This document shows positions 23,171 to 30,746 of a DNA stretch of 37,116 bases, in pieces; the first letter of the stretch is position 1; each line of letters begins with the position of its first letter. This DNA is from CAYRHS01 sp964424125 (GTDB lineage: Bacteria > Actinomycetota > Acidimicrobiia > IMCC26256 > JAOSJL01). The stretch is taken from positions 1 through 37,116 of the forward strand of contig CAYRHS010000007.1 in NCBI GenBank assembly GCA_964424125.1. The letters run 5' to 3'. Made by a program: the position numbers and the translations under genes. The notes beneath the pieces were generated by a model, which was not told the DNA's origin, did not search any database, and saw nothing but the letters and a program-made list of their open reading frames with translations.

Positions 23171-23186
23171 CCTACCGACTGGTAGG
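23171..23186. promoter_or_regulatory. TetR-type operator upstream of the desaturase
   Basis: CCTACC-GACT-GGTAGG is a perfect 6-bp inverted repeat, 5 bases upstream of the ATG at 23165, overlapping the likely ribosome binding region. The CCNACC-N4-GGTNGG look is common for TetR-family lipid regulators. No TetR gene is in the window. Confidence 0.55.
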
Positions 23187-23236
23187 TAGGAATCGGCGGC
23201 ACGGGCAAGCCCTGCCCTGAGGGCCGGGCGTGCGGG

Positions 23237-24034
23237 TCAGGAATCGGGACCGGGAGTGAGGTGGCGCACGGCCTCGAGCACCCCGTCCACACCCGAGCCG
23301 TGGAGGGTGAGGCCCCCGTCGACGACGACGTTCTGGCCCGTGATGAAGCGAGCGGCGTCCGAGCAGAGGAAGACGATCACGTCGGCGACGTCAGCGGGAT
23401 CGCCCGCCCGGCCCGCGGGCGTGCGGGCGACGAGCTCCTCGAGATGGCCGGGCAACAGGTCGAACAACGGCTCCGTGAGCGGCGTTCGGATCATGCCCGG
23501 CGACACGGCATTGGCACGGATGGTCGGTCCGTACTCGATGGCCGCGGTGGCCGTGAGCGCGACCACCCCGGCCTTGGCCGCCGAGTACGGCGACTCGCCG
23601 GCGGCCGGCCGCGTCCCGCTGATCGAGGCGAGGCTCACGATGCGACCGTCGCCTGCCGCGAGCATGTGCGGGATCGCGGCACGCATGGCGTGGTACACGC
23701 CCGCGAGGTTCACTGCGACGATGCGCGCCCATTCGTCCGCGTCCCACTCGTGGATCCCGTCGATGTTGCTGGAGCCGGCATTGCACACGAGGATCGAGAG
23801 CCCTCCCATCTCCGCGGCGGCGCGATCCATCACGCCGGCGAGCGCCTCGTGGTCGGCGACGTCGGCGCCGTAGGCATGAGCGCCGATCGGCTCGGCGGCC
23901 GCCCGAGCACCTTCCTCGTCGATGTCGACCAGGGCCACGGCCGAACCCTCGGCGTGCATGCGATTCGCGGTCGCGAGCCCGATCCCCGACGCCCCGCCCG
24001 TCACGACGGCGTGATGACCTTCGAGCACTCCCAT
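23237..24034 (-). CDS. Short-chain dehydrogenase/reductase
   Basis: 265 residues, classical SDR. TGGASGIG (12-19), Asp37 after the second strand (NAD preference), VCNAG (83-87, with Cys in place of the usual first Asn), Ser137 or Ser139, Tyr150 and Lys154 (YSAAK), and the C-terminal GQNVVVDGGLTLHG typical of FabG-like enzymes. ATG at 24034 with AGGGGGGACCG upstream. It is divergent from the FtsX-like permease and precedes the desaturase on the same strand. Substrate unknown. Confidence 0.9.
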   Translation of the reverse strand: MGVLEGHHAVVTGGASGIGLATANRMHAEGSAVALVDIDEEGARAAAEPIGAHAYGADVADHEALAGVMDRAAAEMGGLSILVCNAGSSNIDGIHEWDADEWARIVAVNLAGVYHAMRAAIPHMLAAGDGRIVSLASISGTRPAAGESPYSAAKAGVVALTATAAIEYGPTIRANAVSPGMIRTPLTEPLFDLLPGHLEELVARTPAGRAGDPADVADVIVFLCSDAARFITGQNVVVDGGLTLHGSGVDGVLEAVRHLTPGPDS

Positions 24035-24114
24035 CGGTCCCCCCTGGTCGCGGCGGATCGTACCGGGGTGTCCGGGTCGCCGGATGAGCTCCGTTACCCT
24101 GCGACGACCCGCGT

Positions 24115-26691
24115 ATGTGGCGCGTGACCCTCGAGGGACTCCGAGCTCGTCGCCTGCGGCTCGTGCTCACCGCCGCAGCCGTCGTGCTCGGCGTGGCGTT
24201 CGTGTCCGGCACATTCGTGCTGACCGACTCGCTCGCGAAACTCGTGGATGACCAGCTCTCGACGTTCACCGGCGGCGACGTCGTCGTGCGGAGTGCCGCG
24301 GCGTTCGACGCCGGCTCCACAGGGGACCGCCCTCGCATCCCCTCGGAGGTCGTGCCCATCGTCCGGGAGACGCCGGGGGTGGCGGCTGCCGAAGGTGTCG
24401 TCCTGGGCCCGGCGCAGCTTGTTACGCCCGCCGGCGACCTGATCGACGAACCGATCCCCTTCGGGATGTCGTGGACCGAGGACGACGCGCTCTCGCCCCT
24501 GGAGCTGCGCGAGGGGCGCAAGCCCGCCGGCGGCGACGAGGTCGCGGTCGACGTCGCGACCGCCCGGCACTACGGGCTCGAGGTCGGGGATCGCATCCGG
24601 ATCCTGTTCCTCGGCCCCGCGGAGCAGTTCGAGATCGTGGGTCTCACCGGCTTTGCGGGCGGCGACGGGCGAGCCTTCAGCAGCGTGGCGGCGTTCGCGC
24701 CGGAAACGGCCGATCGGGTCTTCGAAGGGCAAGGAGGCGTCGACCTCGTCGCCGTCGCCGCCGAGCCGGGCGTGACGGACGATGAGCTCGTCGCGACGCT
24801 GGACGAGGTGTTTCTCGGACAGCCCGCCATCGAGGTCGTCACGGCCGACGCGCTGGGCGAGGAGACCACGGCCTCACTCCGACAGAACCTGGCCTTTGTC
24901 GAGGTGCTGCTCCTGGTGTTCGCGGGCGTAGGCCTGGTCGTGGGCGCGTTCGTCATCCAGAACACCTTCTCGACGCTCGTCGCCCAGCGCACCCGCGAGC
25001 TCGCGTTGCTCCGGGCGCTCGGGGCGAGCGGCGCACAGGTGCGGGCCTCGGTGCTCGGGGAGGCCCTGGTCGTCGGGACGCTGGCTTCCGTCGTGGGCCT
25101 GTTCGCGGGCTTCGGTCTCGCCCTCGTGCTCGAGGTGATCCTCGAGACGGTGGGCCTCGACGTCCCCCGGGGAGCGGCCGGCCTGCACGCCCGGACGGTG
25201 GTGGTCGCGATCGCGGTCGGCGTCGTCGTCACGATGGTCGCGGCCTGGTGGCCGGCGCGGCGGGCGGCGCGGGTCCCACCGGTCGAGGCGCTCCAGACTG
25301 GGTTGGCCACGGCGCCTCCTCGGCCGCTGCGGCGACGCGCCGTCGGGGGAGTGGTCGTCATCCTGCTGGGCTGCGCCGTGATCGGTGCCGGGCTCCTCGA
25401 CGTCTCGCTCCTCACGCCGTTGGCCGTTGTGATCTCGGCCCTCGACGACCCGCGCATCGCGGTCCCGATCGGCGCGGGCTTGGTCGTGGGTGGTCTGCTC
25501 GTCGCCGCTCCCGCGCTGGCCGGCCCGCTCACGAGGATCTTCGGCGCACCGCTCGCTCGCCTTGGCGGAATCGACGGTCGGCTGGCTCGGGAGAACGCGC
25601 GGCGCCACCCGCGCCGCACGGCGGCGACGGCCGCGGCGCTGGTCATCGGGGTCACGCTCGTCACGTTCGTGTCGCTGCTGGCGAGCTCCGCCAACGCGTC
25701 GGTCGCGGCGGCGATCGACGAAGGCGTGCGCGCGGATTGGGTGTTGCGAGGCCCGCAGTTCGCGGGTGTGAGTCCCGAGGTCGCCGACACGATGGCAGGC
25801 CTGCCGGAGATCGAGCAATCGATGGGCATGAAGCTCGGGTTCGTCGGCCTCGGGTCCACGACGCAGGCGCTGTACTCCGTCGACCCGGCGGTCCTCGACC
25901 AGCTCGTCGACGTCGATCTCGCCTCGGGGAGCCTCGAAGCCCTTGCGGCCGGCGGCGTGCTCCTCCACGAGCAGGAGGCGGAGGACCTCGACGTCGGCCC
26001 CGGCGACACGCTGCTCCTGGACTTCCCGGAGGGCCCCCAGCCGGTGCCGGTGGCGGGCGTCTACCGAGCGAACGGCTTCACCGGCAACTTCGTGGTGAGC
26101 CTGCTGCTCGACGAGGTGGCGTTCGAGGGGCACTTCGGAGACGAGCTCGACTCGTTCGTCTACGCCCGCACCGCCGACGGCGTCGATCCGGAAGACGCAC
26201 GCGCCGCGATGGAGGACGCGCTGGTGGACTTCCCGAACGTCGAGATCGAGACACGGGCCGAGTTCACGCGCAGTCAACGCGACCAGGTGAACCGGGTGCT
26301 CGCGATGTTCTACATGCTGCTCGCGTTGGCCGTTGTCATCGCCGCGTTCGGGATCGTCAACACGCTGCTCCTCTCGGTGCACGAGCGCACGAGGGAGATC
26401 GGACTCCTGCGGACCGTCGGGATGACCCGCCGCCAGGTCGGGGCCATGTTCCGATGGGAGTCGTTGCTGGTCGCCGTCTCGGGGGCGGTGGTGGGGGTGC
26501 TCCTCGGGCTCGTCGTCGCCTGGTCGGTCGTCGCCACCCTGCACGACGACGGCGTGGACCGCTTTGCCGTGCGCTGGTGGGCGCTCGCGGTCTTCGTCGT
26601 CGCGGCCGCCGCCGTCGGGGTGCTCGCGAGCGCGCTCCCGGCTCGACGGGCCGCCCGGCTCGACGTGCTCGACGCCGTCGCCGAGGAGTGA
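24115..26691 (+). CDS. FtsX/MacB-like ABC transporter permease (no ATPase partner in window)
   Basis: 858 residues. An N-terminal membrane segment (about 12-37) is followed by a MacB-type extracytoplasmic domain, then a first FtsX membrane block (about 262-385), a central region with further helices and a second extracytoplasmic domain, and a second FtsX block at the C-terminus (about 725-855). The repeated RTRELALLRALGAS and RTREIGLLRTVGMT motifs are the FtsX coupling helices. Ten membrane segments are expected. These proteins are mechanotransmission permeases for lipoproteins, lipids or peptides and need a MacB/LolD-type ATPase, which is not here. ATG at 24115 has only a short leader after a possible TACCCT -10 box. 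Confidence 0.88.
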   Translation: MWRVTLEGLRARRLRLVLTAAAVVLGVAFVSGTFVLTDSLAKLVDDQLSTFTGGDVVVRSAAAFDAGSTGDRPRIPSEVVPIVRETPGVAAAEGVVLGPAQLVTPAGDLIDEPIPFGMSWTEDDALSPLELREGRKPAGGDEVAVDVATARHYGLEVGDRIRILFLGPAEQFEIVGLTGFAGGDGRAFSSVAAFAPETADRVFEGQGGVDLVAVAAEPGVTDDELVATLDEVFLGQPAIEVVTADALGEETTASLRQNLAFVEVLLLVFAGVGLVVGAFVIQNTFSTLVAQRTRELALLRALGASGAQVRASVLGEALVVGTLASVVGLFAGFGLALVLEVILETVGLDVPRGAAGLHARTVVVAIAVGVVVTMVAAWWPARRAARVPPVEALQTGLATAPPRPLRRRAVGGVVVILLGCAVIGAGLLDVSLLTPLAVVISALDDPRIAVPIGAGLVVGGLLVAAPALAGPLTRIFGAPLARLGGIDGRLARENARRHPRRTAATAAALVIGVTLVTFVSLLASSANASVAAAIDEGVRADWVLRGPQFAGVSPEVADTMAGLPEIEQSMGMKLGFVGLGSTTQALYSVDPAVLDQLVDVDLASGSLEALAAGGVLLHEQEAEDLDVGPGDTLLLDFPEGPQPVPVAGVYRANGFTGNFVVSLLLDEVAFEGHFGDELDSFVYARTADGVDPEDARAAMEDALVDFPNVEIETRAEFTRSQRDQVNRVLAMFYMLLALAVVIAAFGIVNTLLLSVHERTREIGLLRTVGMTRRQVGAMFRWESLLVAVSGAVVGVLLGLVVAWSVVATLHDDGVDRFAVRWWALAVFVVAAAAVGVLASALPARRAARLDVLDAVAEE

Positions 26692-26713
26692 GCAAGGTAC
26701 GATCGGCGCTCGC

Positions 26714-26785
26714 GGGCGATTAGCTCAGGGGGAGAGCGCTTCCTTGACACGGAAGAGGCCGGAGGTTCAAGTCCTCCATCGCCCA
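26714..26785 (+). tRNA. tRNA-Val (GAC)
   Basis: Acceptor GGGCGAT pairs with ATCGCCC; D arm AGCTC...GAGC; anticodon arm CTTCC-TTGACAC-GGAAG with anticodon GAC (34-36); T arm GGAGG-TTCAAGT-CCTCC. Discriminator A at 26785, and CCA is not encoded (next bases CCG). A TACGAT -10 candidate lies at 26698-26703. It is a common kind of integration target. Confidence 0.93.
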
Positions 26786-26802
26786 CCGAGAAACCGCAGG
26801 TC

Positions 26803-26828
26803 AGAGGGGGCGCTTGGGCGCCCTCTCT
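26803..26828 (+). terminator. Terminator after tRNA-Val
   Basis: AGAGGGGGCGC pairs with GCGCCCTCTCT in an 11-bp stem (one G-U) with a 4-base TTGG loop, 17 bases after the tRNA. A pyrimidine-rich stretch follows. Confidence 0.6.
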
Positions 26829-27073
26829 TCGCGTCGGGCCGTCCTCGAAGATGAAGCAGCCGAACGGCGGGCGGCCGCACCGCATCAACGCCGCCTAACC
26901 CACCCCGGAATGGAACACGACTACCGGAGCCAACCCGGAACACGGGTACCGGACCTTGACAGCCGAACGGCGGGCGCTGGTCGCCGAAACCGTCAACGCG
27001 CGTCGCCGCCTCGGCTGCGTCGAGCCGGAGGCGGAGTCGTGAACGGCGGCCGGCGCGTCTGGGCGCCTTCTGG
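26829..27073. other. Non-coding stretch with imperfect direct repeat
   Basis: No gene is convincing. Two imperfect copies of a roughly 25-base unit (ACCCCGGAA...ACACG..TACCGGA) lie at 26902-26928 and 26932-26953, followed by TTGACA at 26955-26960 without a clear -10. Short frames read like degraded protein. It adjoins the tRNA and may be part of an old insertion. Confidence 0.35.
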
Positions 27074-27721
27074 CTACGCGCCGGACCGGGCGAGATCCGG
27101 CGGCGGCGTGTCGGCGCCCGACTCGCGTCGCCACAGGAGCACGCTCACGACGAGGACCCACGCCAGCGCGACCAGGGCTGCGACGAACCCCGCGGGCGTG
27201 AACAGGGCAATGAACACCAGGATGCTCACCCAGCCCAGCCACACCGGGATCACCCGGGTGCGGAGCGCGCTCAGTCCGGTCGCGAGGATCAAGGTCCCGA
27301 GCCCGACGCTGATCGGCCAGAAGAAGTCTTCCCAGAACGCATTCAACGCCTGGAGGGCGACGGGGTCGATGTCGTTGGCAGCGTCGGCCAGCGCGATCCG
27401 GATGCTCGCGTCCACCGCGATGCCCGCCGAGGCCACCACCCCACCGGCGAACGCTGTGACGGACAGAATGCTGCTGCCGTTCTCCCGACGCCGGAGCGCG
27501 CTCCGCAGGCTCGCGGCGAAGAAGAGCAGCGCGACGCACCCGAGGGCTTCGAGCAGGCTCCCGAGCATCGTCACCGTATCGTGGTCGGTGTAGTAGTCGA
27601 CGACCTCACGCGGAGAAGCATCGACACCGGGCGTGTCGCCGACCATGAAGATCCCCACGGCGATCAGCACGACGAAGAGCACACCGGTCAGTGGCGTCAA
27701 CCGCCGCAGGTTCGATGCCAT
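27074..27721 (-). CDS. Small integral membrane protein, unknown function
   Basis: 215 residues with about six hydrophobic helices (near 13-30, 55-75, 85-105, 130-150, 155-170, 178-203) and a short soluble stretch after helix 1 (GDTPGVDASPREVVDYYTDHD). I do not recognise a named family with confidence; similar proteins with a VVDYYTDH motif after the first helix are common as hypothetical membrane proteins in actinobacteria. The ATG at 27721 has a very good ribosome binding site, GGGGGGAGGTC, which decides the start against longer frames. It is monocistronic, pointing back toward the tRNA. Confidence 0.7.
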   Translation of the reverse strand: MASNLRRLTPLTGVLFVVLIAVGIFMVGDTPGVDASPREVVDYYTDHDTVTMLGSLLEALGCVALLFFAASLRSALRRRENGSSILSVTAFAGGVVASAGIAVDASIRIALADAANDIDPVALQALNAFWEDFFWPISVGLGTLILATGLSALRTRVIPVWLGWVSILVFIALFTPAGFVAALVALAWVLVVSVLLWRRESGADTPPPDLARSGA

Positions 27722-28072
27722 CGCGAGACCTCCCCCTCGGCGCCGATCGGATCGCTCTCGACCCGTGGTGCTCGGCGGCGAGTGAGAGCGTACGCCCGCC
27801 GGTGGCGCGCCGCCTCGACGGCCGTCCTCTCGGCGATCTGCCGAACCGATGCGCGGGTCCGTCGGGGCGGGTCGGCCCCGGCTGGCGTGCTCCGGCAGGG
27901 GTTCGGAAGTGCTGGAGGCTCGCGACGCTCGTCCCGTTTCGTTCAAGGCTATGCAGTCCCGTATGCCCGGCTCGTGGGTGCCGGGCTATGCGCCGAGTCG
28001 CGTAAGTGCAGGTCAGACGTGCAGCTTTACGTAATCAACTTCGCGGCGTTACGCGGGCGGTGGGTTCAGGAC

Positions 28073-28210
28073 GTGGCGCTGACTGCGATCAGGTGCCCCG
28101 TCCACGGCGTGCTCGTCGAAGCGCTCCCGAACGCCCGGGCCTGGTGCCGTAGGTGCCGTCGCTGGCGTGGGCCGGAGCCTCGGCGCTCAGCTCGGCGCTA
28201 CGTACGCTGA
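28073..28210 (+). CDS. Possible 45-residue zinc-ribbon-like protein
   Basis: From a GTG at 28073 the frame encodes ALTAIRCPVHGVLVEALPNA followed by RAWCRRC and a basic tail. The CPVH...CRRC arrangement is a compact CxxH/CxxC zinc site, as in small proteins that often accompany actinobacterial integrative elements. The start is uncertain because the frame is open upstream and there is no strong ribosome binding site. It may be a relic, since it lies next to a recombinase fragment. Confidence 0.35.
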   Translation: MALTAIRCPVHGVLVEALPNARAWCRRCRRWRGPEPRRSARRYVR

Positions 28211-28377
28211 CATAGCCGCGCGCTATGAATCGAGGGCGTCGTTTCGCGATCTTCGGAGCCGGGCAGGAGATGGCCGTAGCGGTCGAGGACCGTCACAACC
28301 GAACTGTGCCCGGCGCGCGCGGCGATCTCCTGTGGAGAGGACACGTCGACGCCTCGTCCCGATGTGAACGGTCGCTA
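28198..28377 (-). pseudogene. Tyrosine recombinase (integrase) C-terminal remnant
   Basis: Read on the minus strand, the frame ending at the TAG 28200-28198 gives VSSPQEIAARAGHSS followed by VVTVLDRYGHLLPGSEDRE. This is the end of a phage-type integrase catalytic domain: the GHSS histidine and the nucleophilic Tyr in LDRYGHLLP. Upstream, the frame is closed by a stop at about 28375, and neither the RxxxH motif (Arg of box II) nor any core-binding domain is visible. The gene is thus truncated to about 55 codons. It supports past integration of an element near tRNA-Val. Confidence 0.7.
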
Positions 28378-28445
28378 ACATCAGCCAGAATCCGGCCAGG
28401 GGCCCTCGCCGCGGGAGTGAGCGAGAGGCGAGCAAGGAGCGAACC

Positions 28446-29624
28446 ATGCCGACCGCCGTGATCGTCGACGCCGTCCGCACACCCATGGGCCGCCGCAACG
28501 GAAAGTTGCGAGGCTGGCACCCCGTCGACCTCGCCGCCGAAGCGCTGAAGGCCGTGATCGAGCGCAACGATCTCGACCCCGGACTGGTCCAAGACGTCAT
28601 CATGGGCTGTGTCTCGCAGGTGGGAGAGCAGTCCGGGAACATCGGCCGCAACGCGGTGATCAGCGCCGGCCTACCCGAGGCGATTCCGGCCACCACAGTC
28701 GACCGGGCCTGCGGGTCGAGCCAGCAAGCCGCCCACTTCGCGGCGCAGGGTGTGATCGCCGGAGCCTACGACGTGGTGATCGCGGCTGGAGTCGAGTCCA
28801 TGAGCCGAGTGCCCATGGGTACATCGCTCGCCGCCGGCGGACTGCCGTTCACCACAGCGATGGGGCTGCGGTACGCGGACCAGGGCGGCATGGTCATGCA
28901 GGGCCAGTCGGCTGAGATGATCGCCGAACGATGGAGGCTCAGTCGCGAGGAACTCGACGAGTTGAGCTTCGAGAGCCACCGACGCGCCGACCGTGCGACG
29001 CGCGAGGGGCGCTTCGAGCGAGAGGTGCTCCCGCTGCCGGTAAAGGACGACGAGGGCCAGCCCACCGCCGAGCACGTTGTGGTCGACGAGGGCATCCGGG
29101 CGGACACGAGTCTCGAGCAGCTCGCCCAGCTCACGCCTTCGTTCGAACCCGAGAACGGAAAGATCACCGCCGGCAACTCGTCGCAGATCACCGATGGCGC
29201 CAGCGCGGTGCTGATCACGAGCGAGCAGAAGGCGAAAGAGCTCGGCTTCACTCCCATGGCGCGGTTTCATTCCTTCGCGCTCGCCGGCACCGATCCCATC
29301 ATCATGCTCACTGGGCCGATCCCCGCCACAAAGGAGGCGCTCGATCGAGCCGGGCTCACGATTGACGATCTCGACCACGTCGAGATCAATGAGGCGTTCG
29401 CTTCGGTCGTGCTCGCGTGGCAGCGCGAGCTCCACACCGACTTGGAGAAGGTCAATCCCAACGGCGGCGCCATCGCGCTCGGGCACCCCCTCGGCTGCTC
29501 AGGCGCCCGACTTCTCACGACGATGGTGCACGAGCTCGAGCGCACCGAGGGCCGCTGGGGACTCCAGACGATGTGCGAGGGCGGTGGGATGGCCAACGCC
29601 ACCACCATCGAGCGCCTCGGATAG
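28446..29624 (+). CDS. Thiolase (acetyl-CoA acetyltransferase)
   Basis: 392 residues, full-length thiolase. The acyl-accepting Cys89 (VDRACGSSQQA), NEAFAS, the GHPLGCSGAR histidine loop and the second cysteine in MCEGGGMANA are all present. It can condense or cleave 3-ketoacyl-CoA; the sequence looks like the acetyl-CoA C-acyltransferase used in beta-oxidation-type degradation. ATG at 28446 with AAGGAGCGAACC upstream. It is flanked by relic DNA on both sides, so it may have come in with, or survived inside, an inserted segment; its codon use is slightly richer in A/T third positions than the neighbours. Confidence 0.93.
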   Translation: MPTAVIVDAVRTPMGRRNGKLRGWHPVDLAAEALKAVIERNDLDPGLVQDVIMGCVSQVGEQSGNIGRNAVISAGLPEAIPATTVDRACGSSQQAAHFAAQGVIAGAYDVVIAAGVESMSRVPMGTSLAAGGLPFTTAMGLRYADQGGMVMQGQSAEMIAERWRLSREELDELSFESHRRADRATREGRFEREVLPLPVKDDEGQPTAEHVVVDEGIRADTSLEQLAQLTPSFEPENGKITAGNSSQITDGASAVLITSEQKAKELGFTPMARFHSFALAGTDPIIMLTGPIPATKEALDRAGLTIDDLDHVEINEAFASVVLAWQRELHTDLEKVNPNGGAIALGHPLGCSGARLLTTMVHELERTEGRWGLQTMCEGGGMANATTIERLG

Positions 29625-29626
29625 CG

Positions 29627-29642
29627 GGGGCGGTCGCGCCCC
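29627..29642 (+). terminator. Hairpin just after the thiolase gene
   Basis: GGGGCG-GTCG-CGCCCC, a perfect 6-bp stem with a 4-base loop, 3 bases after the stop codon at 29622-29624. No U-run follows. Confidence 0.35.
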
Positions 29643-29829
29643 GTCGGCGCACGCGTTTGTCGCTCCAACTGCCCGTCGTCCGTCGGGACGCTCGGGGCGT
29701 GGCGAGCTTGCAGTGGAGACGGGCGAGGCGCGCTGCTTCCTGCGTTCTCGCGCGTGGAGTTGCTCGTAGTTGTCCGTGACCGTGTGGGTGACGCAGTGAC
29801 CTGCCGCTGCTATCCGACGTTGCCCACAG

Positions 29830-29878
29830 GATTGCCTTCACGCGGCAGAGGTCTCTGTTTCGAAACCAGTATCGCCCA
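29830..29878 (+). pseudogene. 3' fragment of a tRNA-Val (CAC)
   Basis: The stretch has an anticodon arm TTGCC-TTCACGC-GGCAG with anticodon CAC, variable loop AGGTC, a T arm (TCTGT-TTCGAAA-CCAGT, with two mismatched pairs including the normally invariant G53-C61) and the acceptor half ATCGCCC plus A. No acceptor 5' half or D arm is present upstream. Its end ATCGCCCACCG repeats bases 26778-26788 of the intact tRNA-Val(GAC) region. This looks like the att-type tRNA end left by an integrative element. Confidence 0.55.
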
Positions 29879-29948
29879 CCGCAGCCACGGGCCTCGCGGG
29901 GCAACGATCCGCCGGCTCGGGGAGTACCCGCCAGCGACGGAGGCGACG

Positions 29949-30066
29949 ATGCGGGCGATCGTCCAGGACAGCTACGGGTCCCCCGACGTGCTCGAGCTCC
30001 GCAACGTCGATCGGCCTGAACCCGGCGTCGGCCAGGTGCTGGTGCACGTGCGCGCAGTCTCGCGGG
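29949..30066 (+). pseudogene. Truncated N-terminus of a zinc-type MDR oxidoreductase
   Basis: An ATG with GGAGG upstream starts MRAIVQDSYGSPDVLELRNV followed by DRPEPGVGQVLVHVRAVS, the typical first 40 residues of a medium-chain dehydrogenase/quinone oxidoreductase. After that the similarity stops and the frame reads into Arg/Ser-rich noise. The rest of the gene is gone. The frame happens to stay open into the MMPL gene, but this is a coincidence of GC-rich DNA. Confidence 0.65.
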
Positions 30067-30654
30067 CACCCACCTCGGGATGCTGCGCCTCACGGAGGAG
30101 ACCCAGCGGCAAGCCACCACCGACGAGCTCACGGGCCTCATGGACCGGCGGAACATGGAGAACGAGCTGCGCAACCTCGGACGCACGGGCACCGGGTACG
30201 CCCTCGTCATGGGTGACCTGGATCGCTTCAAGCGGCTCAACGATGCCCACGGCCACGAGGCCGGCGACCGCGCGTTGCGGCTGTTCTCCCGGGTGCTCCG
30301 GGACGGGCTCCGCTCCAGCGACCTGCTGTGTCGATGGAGCGGCGAGGAGTTCGTCCTCGCGCTCCCGCGCTCGGGGATCGGACGAGCCGTCGAGGCGATG
30401 GACGAGATCCGCACCGCACTCGACCGCGCGCTCACGGAGGGCACCGTGCCGCCGTTCACGGCGAGCTTCGGCGTCACCACTCGAACGGCGCCGACGACAT
30501 CACCGACACGTTGGGCCTCGCCGACGCCGCGCTCTACGAGGCAAAGCGGCAGGGCCGAAACCGCACCATGGTCGCCGAACCGGGCGAGCCGAGCCCTGCG
30601 ATCGATGGGAAGAACGGCGCCGCCGAAGAACACCCGGCGATCCCCTCCTCCTGA
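30062..30654 (+). pseudogene. GGDEF (diguanylate cyclase) gene, 5'-truncated and frameshifted
   Basis: A GGDEF domain is readable: RLTEETQRQATTDELTGLMD, VMGDLDRFKRLNDAHGHEAG, then RSSDLLCRWSGEEFVLALP, where RSSD matches the inhibitory RxxD site and SGEEF is the active loop. The frame shifts near 30480: FTASFGVT in one frame continues as SNGADDITDTLGLADAALY and EAKRQGRNR in the next, ending at the TGA 30652-30654. One missing base restores the domain. The 5' end has no sensor domain and abuts the MDR fragment near 30065. Either a real pseudogene or, for the frameshift alone, a sequencing error. Confidence 0.8.
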
Positions 30655-30746
30655 CGGTTCCCGCCCGAGCCCGCCGCCAGGCTCCGCACGAACCCGACCA
30701 TGGGCCAGCTACGCTCACGCATCTCTCGACGACGGAGGCGGCTCGG

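Larger units (their letters stand above)
27722..28445. other. 724-base region of decayed mobile-element sequence
   Basis: Between the small membrane protein and the thiolase. It contains a possible zinc-ribbon mini-gene (28073-28210), a tyrosine recombinase remnant (28198-28377) and an AT-richer stretch near 27940-28050 with an imperfect inverted repeat (CGTAAGTGCA and TGCAGCTTTACG around 28002-28032). The rest shows no coding signal. Confidence 0.45.

Noticed and set aside
24874..26544. 556-residue minus-strand frame opposite the FtsX-like gene
   Set aside because: Antisense shadow composition with no motif; the plus-strand gene is clear.
26902..26960. Promoter suggested by TTGACA after the imperfect direct repeat
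   Set aside because: No -10 element lies 16-19 bases downstream and no gene follows on that strand.
29690..29829. 5' half of a tRNA that would complete the tRNA-Val(CAC) fragment
   Set aside because: A GGGCGA occurs near 29720 but no D arm follows at the right spacing, so a split or intron-containing tRNA is not supported.
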